A stretch of DNA of 64,000 nt from Pectobacterium sp013449375 (GTDB taxonomy: Bacteria; Pseudomonadota; Gammaproteobacteria; Enterobacterales; Enterobacteriaceae), in NCBI RefSeq assembly GCF_048593165.1, contig NZ_CP184271.1; one strand, given 5' to 3'. Both the position numbers and the translations under genes were made by a program. Below are positions 52,793 to 61,161 of this stretch, piece after piece; the stretch's first letter is position 1; the number at the start of each line of letters is the position of its first letter. A model generated the notes under the pieces. It saw only the letters and a program-made list of their open reading frames with translations. It did not search any database and was not told where the DNA came from.

Positions 52793-55534
52793 ATGTCGAG
52801 ACCATTACCGTTAAATAAAGATTTAATTGTTTGTGTACCTAAGAGCTATTCAACTTCAGAAAAAGGAAAGTTTTTTGAGAACTTTTGCGCCGATATACTT
52901 CGTCGTCAATCATTCAGAATTGATGGCATGGAAGTTAGGATGTCTGGCATGGAGGTTGATATTCAGGCTACTCATACTCCATCAAATGAAAAATTATATG
53001 TTGAATGTAAGTTTATGCAGCAAAGAATAGATTCTTCTATAGTCGATTTAGCATTTGCACAATCATTTAGACTTAAAGTCAAGAAAATAGCACTGTTTTC
53101 AATTTCTGACCTTGGTAAAGATGCACAATCAACTCTTGAAAATTATAGACTTGATGAACGTACTGATTATTCGTTCTTTGATAAGAAAGAAATTCTATTA
53201 TCGATACTGGCCACAGGTAAGGTTACTGATATTCCAGAGAGTGAGATTTCTGCTAAATATACAAGTGCCACTTTACTTGTTCATCCGGAAATTGAAATGA
53301 CATGGTTACTTCAAGAGACTGAAAATGGTAGTTCGATAAAGTTAGTGCCTTTCGTAATGAACAATAATGTTAACAAACCAACGGTGTCGAGAATTAGTGA
53401 GATCGTAAAAGAGCAAGGTTTATTTGAAGGGTTGGAGATAACTGATTATTTTGTTTTTTCAGAGCCTGAAAATAAAATATCCAATATAAATCCATCCGAG
53501 AATTATGAAAAGGAAATTGTTAGCGAAATTATTTTGGCTGATGACCTTATGGATTATAAACCATGTCAACCTAAGGATTTTGTTGGGCGTGATGCTATTC
53601 AAAAAGAAATATGGGATTATCTCGAAAGTGTCAGGGGATTAAATTCTCAAAGTCGGGTGATATCATTGATTGGTGGTTCAGGTAATGGTAAGTCTTCATT
53701 AATAGCAAGGTTATCATCACGCTTCAAGAATCAAAAGTGGAAGAATAAGTTTTTTTTGTCATCTGTAGATGTTCGATCTGCTCGAGGTGGGCGCTTTGTT
53801 TCAGAAGCTGTTGTTAAGGCATTTACTACAGCTATAAATGATCAGTTTATAGATTATAAAGGTCCATTTGTTATAGAGAATATATCAGATATTACAAGCT
53901 CTACAAGTTTTAAGGAATGTCTTGATTATTTAGTCAATAATGAAAAGGTATTAACTATATTTTTTGACCAGTTTGAAGAAGTTTTTATGAAGGAAGAATT
54001 ATTTGGATTGTTCAAAGCCTTCGAAAGGTTTGCGCTAGATGTTTCCGCTTTAAAAAGTAATGTTGTAGTTGGCTTCTCATGGAGAACGGGAATTACATTG
54101 GGTGATGAGAATCCAGCTTATTCTATGTGGAATAAGCTTAAAGACTATCGTGTTGAAAAAAAACTAGAACCATTTGATCACAAAGATTCATCAAAACTTA
54201 TCAGCAGTTTTGAGCTAAATTCTAGTTCAAAATTAAAAAAGCCACTTCGTACCCGTTTGATACAACAGGCCCAAGGTTACCCTTGGTTATTAAAAAAATT
54301 ATGTATACATGTATTTAATAAGTTGAAAAGTGGTGTATCTCAGGATCAAATGTTAGTTAGTCAGATGCAAATATCAAATCTTTTTGATGAAGATCTTGAA
54401 CGACCTGATAAACAAAAGGCTTGCTTGAAATTTGTTGCTAAAAACTCTCCGGTTAGTCAGTATGAGACAACTAAAGAGTTTGGTGGCGATACGGTGCTGG
54501 AACTTATTTCTGATAGGATGATAATTAAGACAGGTGAAAAATTATCTGTATATTGGGATGTATTCAGAGATTATTTAAAAGGAAATGAACTACCTTCTAT
54601 ACCTTGGTCGTATATGCCTTCGACATCTCCTAAAATGGTCTCGCTAATACTTAATGCTTTGAATAATGGAAATGCTGTTAACGTTGAAAGATTACAAGCT
54701 TTATTGAATTACAGTAAAGGGACGTTAACAAATGTAATTATGGATTTACAGTATTTTGTTTTAGTTGAAAAGAGTTCCTCTGGTGATCTTCTTTCTCGAA
54801 AAAATATAAAAAATGTCCCCGAGTTTCTGAGGGGGCATTTTATAAGTCACAGTATTTACTTGAATCTGTTAGAGTCTGTTACAGATGTTGAATTAAAGCG
54901 AGTTAGTTTAGGTCAATATGAAGATATAATAAAGAAATTGTATACTAATAAAGATGGTAGTTATCCAAAAGGATACAGTTCACGTTTCCTTTCATGGTTA
55001 CAATATGTCGGACTCGTTTCAGTGATAGGTAATAATATTGTTATATATGATGGAGAGGTGGCTTCACCAGCATTCGGAGCTATTGATCTCAATAAACGCG
55101 GTGCTCGTAATAGAAGAGGTTCTCTTTTTCTTGCTGCAACAACTCCTGAGAAAACCCTCGAAGTTGCGAGATATTTACAAGAAAATAAATCAATGGACTA
55201 CGAATATATCAAGCATAATAAATATAGAAATGCGATACAAGATTTAGTTGCATTGAGTTTTTGCTCTCGCCAAGATGAAAGAATTGTAATTAACCAAAAA
55301 GTTAATGTTTTATTGGAAAATAGTCAGCTTGAAAGAGTTATCGCTAGGTTAGTATCTGATTCACCTGCAATTAAGATATTAAACGTCTATATTAATAAAT
55401 TCGGTGAGAATGATAAAAAAATGATGGGTGATTCTTTAGCTAGGGAGCTAGAAAAATCATGGACGCCAGCATCTACTACAAGGTATATATATGCTTTAAT
55501 GAGGTATCGTAACTTTTCTCTAAATACCTTATGA
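52793..55534 (+). CDS. PD-(D/E)xK nuclease-STAND ATPase, candidate anti-phage protein
   Basis: 913 residues from ATG 52793 (AAAGGG upstream); the TTG-start frame would add 25. Residues about 23-130 resemble a restriction-endonuclease (Mrr-like) fold: E29, D56 and the E71-C-K73 pair form the D...ExK active site. Residues about 265-520 are a STAND-type P-loop ATPase: Walker A GGSGNGKSS at 294-302, Walker B 'FFDQFEEVF' with D392-Q-F-E395-E. The remaining 390 residues look helical with winged-helix-like units and would be the sensing half; I recognise no family there. The gene is much more AT-rich than the chromosome, stands alone, and occupies the cargo slot between cos and int. The architecture (nuclease effector, STAND switch, sensor) is that of Avs-type phage sensors, but it is shorter and the C-terminal part lacks visible TPR repeats. 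Function is inference. Confidence 0.8.
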   Translation: MSRPLPLNKDLIVCVPKSYSTSEKGKFFENFCADILRRQSFRIDGMEVRMSGMEVDIQATHTPSNEKLYVECKFMQQRIDSSIVDLAFAQSFRLKVKKIALFSISDLGKDAQSTLENYRLDERTDYSFFDKKEILLSILATGKVTDIPESEISAKYTSATLLVHPEIEMTWLLQETENGSSIKLVPFVMNNNVNKPTVSRISEIVKEQGLFEGLEITDYFVFSEPENKISNINPSENYEKEIVSEIILADDLMDYKPCQPKDFVGRDAIQKEIWDYLESVRGLNSQSRVISLIGGSGNGKSSLIARLSSRFKNQKWKNKFFLSSVDVRSARGGRFVSEAVVKAFTTAINDQFIDYKGPFVIENISDITSSTSFKECLDYLVNNEKVLTIFFDQFEEVFMKEELFGLFKAFERFALDVSALKSNVVVGFSWRTGITLGDENPAYSMWNKLKDYRVEKKLEPFDHKDSSKLISSFELNSSSKLKKPLRTRLIQQAQGYPWLLKKLCIHVFNKLKSGVSQDQMLVSQMQISNLFDEDLERPDKQKACLKFVAKNSPVSQYETTKEFGGDTVLELISDRMIIKTGEKLSVYWDVFRDYLKGNELPSIPWSYMPSTSPKMVSLILNALNNGNAVNVERLQALLNYSKGTLTNVIMDLQYFVLVEKSSSGDLLSRKNIKNVPEFLRGHFISHSIYLNLLESVTDVELKRVSLGQYEDIIKKLYTNKDGSYPKGYSSRFLSWLQYVGLVSVIGNNIVIYDGEVASPAFGAIDLNKRGARNRRGSLFLAATTPEKTLEVARYLQENKSMDYEYIKHNKYRNAIQDLVALSFCSRQDERIVINQKVNVLLENSQLERVIARLVSDSPAIKILNVYINKFGENDKKMMGDSLARELEKSWTPASTTRYIYALMRYRNFSLNTL

Positions 55535-55552
55535 ATGAGTAGGGCGTAAGCC

Positions 55553-56740
55553 CTACCTCTTTACTTTCATTCCCCACCACGTCATTAGTTCAATTCTCTG
55601 TGGGATATAAGTCGAACGATTATATGCTCTCCGAACTTCATTTTTATCGCAGTGCGCTAGCGCCGCCTCAATCACATCAGGATTAAAACCGGCTTCATTC
55701 ATGGCAGTACTGGCTATTGAGCGTAAACCATGTGCTACCAGTTTGCCACCGTAGCCGATGCGTTTTAGCGCGGCATTCGCGGTCTGGCTGTTCATGGGCT
55801 TTTTAGGATCATTACGGCTGGGAAATACGTGCTCCCGGTTGCCGCTGATAGGGCGCATGATGTCGAGCAACTCCAGTGCCTGAGCGGAGAGTGGGACAAT
55901 ATGATCGCGCTTGGCTTTCATGCGTTCCGCCGGAATGCTCCACGTTCTTTTCTCTATATCGATCTCAGCCCATGCCGTGGCGGAGGCTTCCGCTGGGCGA
56001 ATCAGCGTCAATAGCTGCCATTCTAATAAGCAACGGGTCGGAATGGACAGGTTAGACATGGCGATGGTGCGCATCAGCTTAGGGAGTTCTTCTGGGCGGA
56101 TAGTCGGCATATGTTGCTTTTTAGGGCGTTCAAAGGCCATGCCAATTCCAGAGGCGGGGTTAGCGTCAATCAGCCCCGTGTTGACTGCGTAAACCATGAT
56201 TTCATTAATGCGCTGTACCAAGCGTCTGACGGTTTCCAGTGCGCCACGTGCTTTAATCGGCTCTAGTGCCTGTATCAACGTGCGGGCTTTGATTTCCTGT
56301 ACCGGGATATTCTCAATTGCCGGGAGCACATCTTTTTCCAGTGAACGCCAAATGTCTTTGGCGTGATCGGCGCTGACATTCGTCTGTTTCAACGTGAACC
56401 AATTACGTGCCACGTTAATAAAGATGCTTTCTACCGCGATTTGCGCTTCTTCCTCTTCTTTAGCCACTTTTTGCTGTGGATCTATGCCTTTTGCCAGCAG
56501 GGCTAAATGTTCTGCCCGTAACTGTCTTGCGTCGGCCAATGATAAGGCCGAGTAGTTGCCAAAGGAGAGTGTCGTGCGTTTCTTGGTTTCAGGTCGTAGA
56601 TAGCGAAACCGCCATAATTTCTTCCCTGACGGTTTGATAAGTAGAAAGAGGCCGTCACCATCATGCAGGCTTAACTCTTTATCAGGCGTTCGTGCTTTGC
56701 TGACTTCGGTGTGTGTCAAAGGGCACGCAATTCTTGGCAT
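55553..56740 (-). CDS. int: P4-type tyrosine integrase
   Basis: 395 residues from ATG 56740; the frame runs 38 codons further but through the arm sites. N-terminal DUF4102-type arm-binding domain ('LSLHDGDGLFLLIKPSGKKLW', shortened), core-binding domain about 95-190, catalytic domain with R in 'LTLIRPAEA', 'HGLRSIAST' and the nucleophile Tyr in 'VRRAYNRS'. It sits between the satellite cargo and ssrA, directing integration at the tmRNA 3' end. Arm sites directly upstream imply autorepression. It converges on the STAND gene, 18 bp apart. Confidence 0.93.
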   Translation of the reverse strand: MPRIACPLTHTEVSKARTPDKELSLHDGDGLFLLIKPSGKKLWRFRYLRPETKKRTTLSFGNYSALSLADARQLRAEHLALLAKGIDPQQKVAKEEEEAQIAVESIFINVARNWFTLKQTNVSADHAKDIWRSLEKDVLPAIENIPVQEIKARTLIQALEPIKARGALETVRRLVQRINEIMVYAVNTGLIDANPASGIGMAFERPKKQHMPTIRPEELPKLMRTIAMSNLSIPTRCLLEWQLLTLIRPAEASATAWAEIDIEKRTWSIPAERMKAKRDHIVPLSAQALELLDIMRPISGNREHVFPSRNDPKKPMNSQTANAALKRIGYGGKLVAHGLRSIASTAMNEAGFNPDVIEAALAHCDKNEVRRAYNRSTYIPQRIELMTWWGMKVKR

Positions 56741-56760
56741 GGCGGGGCATCCGTGTTTTA

Positions 56761-56808
56761 GGCCTACGTTTTTAGGCCTATATGATACCGTAGGCCTAAA
56801 CGTAGGCC
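56761..56808. promoter_or_regulatory. Integrase arm-type sites and int promoter region
   Basis: GGCCTACGTTTTTAGGCCTA (56761-56780) and TAGGCCTAAACGTAGGCC (56791-56808) form an inverted pair 20 bp upstream of int. The second matches the left-end site at 44640. Confidence 0.6.
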
Positions 56809-56854
56809 AATAATCATCGGATTTGGCTGGATAATGTCGGACAATGACGGACAC

Positions 56855-56886
56855 AAAAAAGCCCGCAGGGCTTGTGCCGTGCGGGC
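56855..56886 (-). terminator. Terminator downstream of ssrA
   Basis: Minus strand GCCCGCA-N12-TGCGGGC followed by TTTTTTGTG, 37 bases past the tmRNA end. It lies on the satellite side of the att core, so the element appears to bring a terminator for ssrA. Confidence 0.8.
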
Positions 56887-56922
56887 TTTCTGGATTTCAC
56901 CGGACGTATCCGGATCATAATG

Positions 56923-57285
56923 TGGTGGAGCTGGGGGGATTTGAACCCCCGTCCGGAACCACTCTACCGTCGGTACTACATGCTTAGTCTATCTTTACAT
57001 TCGCTTGCCAGCTGCGAATAGACACGCCACTAACAAACTAGCCTGATTAGATTTAGTGCTTCAACCCCAGGCAAGGCATCCACACGATCTCTTTTGGGTT
57101 TGACCTCTCTTGATCCCCGTCCTAAGAGCGGAGGCTAGGGAGAGAGGGCTCAGAGCAGGTTATTAAGCTGCTAAAGCGTAGTTTTCGTCGTTTGCGACTA
57201 TTTTTTTGCGGCTTTTTACGAGGCCAACCGCCCCTCGGCATGCACCTTGGGCTTTGCAAATCCCGTCGAATCCAGAATCAGCCCC
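56923..57285 (-). ncRNA. ssrA: Transfer-messenger RNA (tmRNA)
   Basis: 363 nt, the same length as in E. coli. 5' GGGGCTGATTCTGGATTCGA and 3' CCCCCCAGCTCCACCA form the tRNA-like part. The tag frame (57195-57163) reads ANDENYALAA then TAA after the resume alanine. It rescues stalled ribosomes with SmpB. The 3' end is the integration target of the satellite, and the gene is restored intact. Confidence 0.97.
56929..56945. other. Right attachment core inside the ssrA 3' end
   Basis: AGCTGGGGGGATTTGAA (minus strand: the T-loop/acceptor part of tmRNA). Counterpart of 44567-44583, 15 of 17 identical. Confidence 0.5.
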
Positions 57286-57335
57286 CAAGAAACTGTTGCC
57301 AGTATATCAGAACTTATCGTTGTTAAGCCAGTGGC

Positions 57336-57818
57336 TTAACGATTGGCATTCTTCATGATACGGGCTTTGTCTAACTTCCATTCACGTTCTTTGATGTCAT
57401 CACGCTTGTCGTGATCTTTTTTACCTTTCGCCACGCCAATTTTGACTTTGCTCCAGGCATTTTTCCAATACATAGACAGCGCGACAACCGTGTAGCCTTC
57501 ACGACTGACGCGGCCAAATAGCGACTCCAGCTCGCGTTTGTTGAGCAGAAGCTTGCGTGTACGAATAGGATCGCAAACAACGTGTGATGAGGCCACATTC
57601 AGCGGCGTGATAGTGGCGCCAAACAGGTAAGCTTCACCGTTCATAAAGGTGACATAGCTGTCGCTGAGGTTTGCTTTGCCTGCGCGCAGTGATTTGACTT
57701 CCCATCCTTGTAGTGCAAGGCCTGCCTCAAATTCTTCCTCGATGAAGTATTCGTGACGGGCGCGCTTGTTTTGCGCAATGGTGGCGGAACCGGGTTTGTA
57801 TGCTTTTTTCTTTGTCAT
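57336..57818 (-). CDS. smpB: SsrA-binding protein
   Basis: 160 residues from ATG 57818, the E. coli length. 'NKRARHEYFIEEEFEAGLAL' near 14-33 and the basic C-terminal tail that reads into the mRNA channel ('DDIKEREWKLDKARIMKN') are canonical. Partner of the tmRNA encoded 50 bp downstream on the same strand. Confidence 0.97.
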   Translation of the reverse strand: MTKKKAYKPGSATIAQNKRARHEYFIEEEFEAGLALQGWEVKSLRAGKANLSDSYVTFMNGEAYLFGATITPLNVASSHVVCDPIRTRKLLLNKRELESLFGRVSREGYTVVALSMYWKNAWSKVKIGVAKGKKDHDKRDDIKEREWKLDKARIMKNANR

Positions 57819-57973
57819 AGTGCCGTCATTATACTGGATGTCATTGGGAATGAAATCCCCGCCGTGCGTCCGTGTCGTGGTTAATGATATCATGCGATAA
57901 GCGTCGCAGAATTTTTGCCTGTTGGGCTATCAATGCTATTATTTTGCGCGTTTTATGACTCTCGGAAAATAGT

Positions 57974-58420
57974 ATGCCAAAGATAAGTCGTTCCGCACTG
58001 GTGCCGTTCAGTGCTGAACAGATGTACAAGCTGGTGAATGATGTTGCTTCCTACCCCGCATTTTTACCGGGCTGCACGGGCAGCCGCGTGCTTTCCTCCT
58101 CAGAAGGGGAGATGACCGCCGCAGTAGACGTTTCCAAAGCGGGAATCAGCAAGACATTTACCACACGTAATACGCTGACAAAAAACCAGAATATCAACAT
58201 GCAACTGGTCGATGGCCCATTCCGTCAGTTGGGTGGCGACTGGTATTTTACGCCGCTGAGCGCCGATGCCTGTAAAGTCGAGCTGCATCTGGAATTTGAA
58301 TTCACCAATGCCTTGATTGAACTCGCTTTTGGTAAAGTATTCAAGGAGCTGGCGGGAAATATGGTGCAGGCTTTCACGCAGCGAGCAAAAGAGGTCTACA
58401 GTGTCCGCAATGCAGGTTGA
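57974..58420 (+). CDS. ratA: RatA/COQ10-type START-domain protein
   Basis: 148 residues. START/SRPBCC fold beginning 'PKISRSALVPFSAEQMYKLV' and 'SYPAFLPGCTGSRVL'. E. coli RatA was reported to inhibit 70S ribosome assembly; homologues bind ubiquinone (COQ10 family). Divergent from smpB and overlapping rnfH, the standard enterobacterial order. Confidence 0.93.
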   Translation: MPKISRSALVPFSAEQMYKLVNDVASYPAFLPGCTGSRVLSSSEGEMTAAVDVSKAGISKTFTTRNTLTKNQNINMQLVDGPFRQLGGDWYFTPLSADACKVELHLEFEFTNALIELAFGKVFKELAGNMVQAFTQRAKEVYSVRNAG

Positions 58421-58691
58421 TGTGGTCTATGCGTTGCCTGAACGCCAGTATCTACGCACGGTGAAGCTGGAAGAGGGCAGCACGGTTGAGCAGGCGATTG
58501 TGGCATCGGGCCTGCTGGAACTGCGTCATGACATCGATTTGCAGGTGAATAAAGTCGGTATCTACAGCCGTGCAGTGAAGCTGGCCGATGTGGTGCAGGA
58601 TGGTGACCGCGTAGAGATTTATCGTCCGCTGATTGCCGATCCGAAAGAGCTACGTCGCCAACGCGCAGAGCGTTCTAAGAGCAAATCCTGA
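58401..58691 (+). CDS. rnfH: RnfH/RatB ubiquitin-like protein
   Basis: 96 residues from GTG 58401, which has GAGG six bases upstream; an ATG at 58410 is the alternative. Beta-grasp fold with 'EEGSTVEQAIVASGLLELR' and the strongly conserved end 'DRVEIYRPLIADPKELRRQR'. Unknown function; formerly linked to ratA as RatB. Overlaps ratA by 20 bases. Confidence 0.92.
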   Translation: MSAMQVDVVYALPERQYLRTVKLEEGSTVEQAIVASGLLELRHDIDLQVNKVGIYSRAVKLADVVQDGDRVEIYRPLIADPKELRRQRAERSKSKS

Positions 58692-58759
58692 GCAATGCCG
58701 CTAAACGACAAATGGCGTTTTCCTGAGTATTTCTACCTAAATACCCTTATAAAAAAGCA

Positions 58760-58790
58760 CAGGCAAACCTGAAGTGTTCAGATTTGCCTG
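58760..58790. terminator. Bidirectional terminator between rnfH and bamE
   Basis: CAGGCAAACCTGAA pairs with TTCAGATTTGCCTG across a GTG loop; A run on the left side, T-rich sequence on the right. Lies between convergent genes. Confidence 0.7.
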
Positions 58791-58929
58791 CTGTTATACC
58801 TGCCATACATCAAACCGCGTGCGTGGTTGTTTCCCTTAAGTACCCTGCCCATTGTGAGCCTTGTCTTAAAGTACCGTCTCTGGTTGCCAGGATCACCTAT
58901 CCTGATTCAGCCGAACGGCATTGAAAATA

Positions 58930-59265
58930 TTAATCCAGCGCAGGTTTGTTATTGATGTTGGTTAACACACCACTGCCGCTGAAGGTGAGCGTCAGCGTCT
59001 GCTGTTTTACCGATTCATGACCAGGCTGTTGGCGGAAAACGTAGAACCACGTATCGCTGCCAAACGGATCCTGCATCATAGGCGTACCCAGCGTATAAGC
59101 GACCTGTTGTTTGGTCATGCCGGTGTGAATTTTTGCAACGTCAGCCGGTGCCAGATAGTTTCCCTGATTGATGTCCGGCCGATAGACCACCTTTTCCAGT
59201 GTGGAACAACCGGCGGTCAGCATAACAACCACCGCGGCGACGACAGTCAGCGTTTTACAGCGCAT
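58930..59265 (-). CDS. bamE: Outer membrane assembly lipoprotein BamE (SmpA)
   Basis: 111 residues from ATG 59265 with AAGGAATG upstream. Lipobox 'LTAGC' with Cys19, then the SmpA/OmlA fold ('GNYLAPADVAKIHTGMTKQQV', shortened; 'TPMMQDPFGSDTWFYVFR'). Part of the BAM complex inserting beta-barrel proteins. Confidence 0.96.
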   Translation of the reverse strand: MRCKTLTVVAAVVVMLTAGCSTLEKVVYRPDINQGNYLAPADVAKIHTGMTKQQVAYTLGTPMMQDPFGSDTWFYVFRQQPGHESVKQQTLTLTFSGSGVLTNINNKPALD

Positions 59266-59418
59266 AGTGATTACATTCCTTAAGGGCATAGGTTGCCGAT
59301 GATAATAGACCTTGCAGGACTTGGAAACCTGCAAGGCGATTGTATGACCTCAGGAAGGTAAAAAAGTTGAGGTTTTTTACCTGCGATGCACCTTTCTTGC
59401 CCTTATAGGTAGTAGATT

Positions 59419-61080
59419 TTAGGCTGCCAGTAGTTCTTTGGCATTTGCCAGCGTATTTTTGGTGACGGCGCTGCCGCCCAAAAGGCGTGCCAGTTCCTGT
59501 AGCCGAGCGCGCTTATCTAACGGTTGCATCAGGGTTTCCGTTTCTGCGCCGTCCGTTTGTTTACTCACGAAGAAGTGCTGATGACCGCAACCCGCGACCT
59601 GCGGCAGGTGCGTCACGCACATCACCTGCGTGGATTCGCCGAGCTGGCGCAGCATTCTCCCGACGATGGCGGCGGTTGGTCCGCTAATACCCACATCGAC
59701 CTCATCGAAGATCATCGCTGGCGTGTCCATTTTCTGTGCGGTGATCACCTGAATAATCAGCGCGATACGTGACAGTTCGCCGCCCGATGCCACTTTCGCC
59801 AGCGTCTGATGCGGCTGGCCGGGGTTAGTGGTCACGCGGAATTCAATATTGTCGGCACCAGTAGCCGTCAGGTTGTCTGGCGTAAATTTCACATCAATGG
59901 TGAAGTGGCCGTGTGGCATCGCCAGTTCACGCATATTGGTCGTGATAAGCTGTGCCAGCTCGCTGGCGTGGTGCTGACGGCGCACGTGCAGCTGTTCTGC
60001 AAGATGCAACGCCTGTTGATGATATTCGCCGACGGAAGCGCTAAGCGCGTCATGGTCGCTTTCCTGCTGTTCCAACTGCTGTTGCTCTTCCAGTAGCTGC
60101 TGATGGAATGCGGGAAGCGCCTCTGGCGCAACATGGTGCTTGCGTGCCAGTGCGAGCTGACGTGACAGACGCTGTTCCAGTTCATACAGGCGAATTGGGT
60201 CGAGATCCATTTGTTCGCTGTAGTGGCGCAGTTCATCGCTGGCTTCGCTAAGCTGAATGCTCGCTTCTTCGAGCATCGACAGCACGCCAGACAGCTTGTC
60301 ATCCATGCTGATGAGTTCGCCAAGCTGGTGTTTGACGCTATGTAGCATGCTGATGATGTTCTGCTCTTCGTCTTCGCTCAGCAATTGCATGGCCTGTTGG
60401 CTCATCGTCAATAGCTGACCACTATTTGCCAGTCGTTTGTATTCAACGTCAATCTGTTCGTATTCGCCGGGCTGTGGCGCGAACTCATTCAGCTCTTTTA
60501 ATTGATATTGCAGCAGTTCCCGACGAGCCTCACGCTCAATCGCCGCCTGTTGTAGCTGCGCCAGCGCACGGCAGCTTTGGTGCCACTGATGCCAAACCTG
60601 CTGCATAGCCACCAATAGCTTCGGTTCATCGGCATACGCATCCAGCAGGTGTTTTTGGTGGTCGGGGCGCAGCAGTAGTTGATGGGCATGCTGACCGTGT
60701 ACCTGAATCAGGTGCTGGCCGAGTTCACGCAGTTGAGACAGCGGCACGGCGGTACCGTTAATAAAGCCACGCGAGCGACCATCGGCGCTAATGACGCGAC
60801 GTAGCAGGCATTCGTTGCTGTCATCCAACTGGTTTTCTTCCAGCCATTGGCGTGCCGTTGGGGTATCTGCCAGCGCAAAGCGGGCGCAAATGTCGGCGCG
60901 GGCTGCGCCCGGCCTGACCATGCTGGCGTCAGAACGATTTCCCAGACATAAACCGAGGGCATCAATCGCAATAGATTTCCCCGCACCGGTTTCCCCGGTA
61001 ATAACGCTCATTCCTGACTGAAAATCGATTTCTAATTCGCGCACGATGGCGAAGTGACTGATAGTGAGTTGCGCCAGCAT
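59419..61080 (-). CDS. recN: DNA repair ATPase RecN
   Basis: 553 residues, the E. coli length. SMC-like: Walker A 'GETGAGKSIAIDALG' near 29-43, long central coiled coil, signature 'LAKVASGGELSRIALI' near 430 and Walker B 'MIFDEVDVGISG'. SOS-induced double-strand-break repair; a LexA box lies upstream. Confidence 0.97.
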   Translation of the reverse strand: MLAQLTISHFAIVRELEIDFQSGMSVITGETGAGKSIAIDALGLCLGNRSDASMVRPGAARADICARFALADTPTARQWLEENQLDDSNECLLRRVISADGRSRGFINGTAVPLSQLRELGQHLIQVHGQHAHQLLLRPDHQKHLLDAYADEPKLLVAMQQVWHQWHQSCRALAQLQQAAIEREARRELLQYQLKELNEFAPQPGEYEQIDVEYKRLANSGQLLTMSQQAMQLLSEDEEQNIISMLHSVKHQLGELISMDDKLSGVLSMLEEASIQLSEASDELRHYSEQMDLDPIRLYELEQRLSRQLALARKHHVAPEALPAFHQQLLEEQQQLEQQESDHDALSASVGEYHQQALHLAEQLHVRRQHHASELAQLITTNMRELAMPHGHFTIDVKFTPDNLTATGADNIEFRVTTNPGQPHQTLAKVASGGELSRIALIIQVITAQKMDTPAMIFDEVDVGISGPTAAIVGRMLRQLGESTQVMCVTHLPQVAGCGHQHFFVSKQTDGAETETLMQPLDKRARLQELARLLGGSAVTKNTLANAKELLAA

Positions 61081-61089
61081 GATAAGCCC

Positions 61090-61119
61090 CTGTATGTAAT
61101 CACATGTGATTACATACAG
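61090..61119. repeat. Perfect 30-bp palindrome in the recN leader
   Basis: Reads CTGTATGTAATCACA followed by its exact reverse complement, without spacer, ending ten bases before the recN ATG. It would form a 15-pair hairpin (less a loop) in the mRNA just upstream of the GGGGC ribosome site, or be a protein-binding site. Confidence 0.85.
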
Positions 61120-61125
61120 TATAAA

Positions 61126-61141
61126 CTGGTTTTATATACAG
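61126..61141. promoter_or_regulatory. LexA (SOS) box of recN
   Basis: Minus strand CTGTATATAAAACCAG: CTGT-N8-CCAG, the same core I recall for the first E. coli recN box. It is placed over the recN promoter. Confidence 0.8.
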
Positions 61142-61161
61142 TAAAGTAGCTGGGGAGAATT

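Larger units (their letters stand above)
44567..56945. mobile_element. P4-type phage satellite integrated at ssrA
   Basis: About 12.4 kb. Direct evidence: tyrosine integrase next to ssrA, att-like repeats, paired integrase arm sites at both ends, a P4 alpha-type primase-helicase, alpha iterons at an origin and two crr-like repeats, a cnr/orf88/kil-like gene run, a C4-type antisense RNA, an AlpA/Vis-like regulator, Sid, Delta and cos. No structural phage genes are present, as expected for a satellite that uses a P2-like helper. No Psu gene is recognised; the slot after delta is occupied by cos and the nuclease-STAND gene. Confidence 0.88.
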
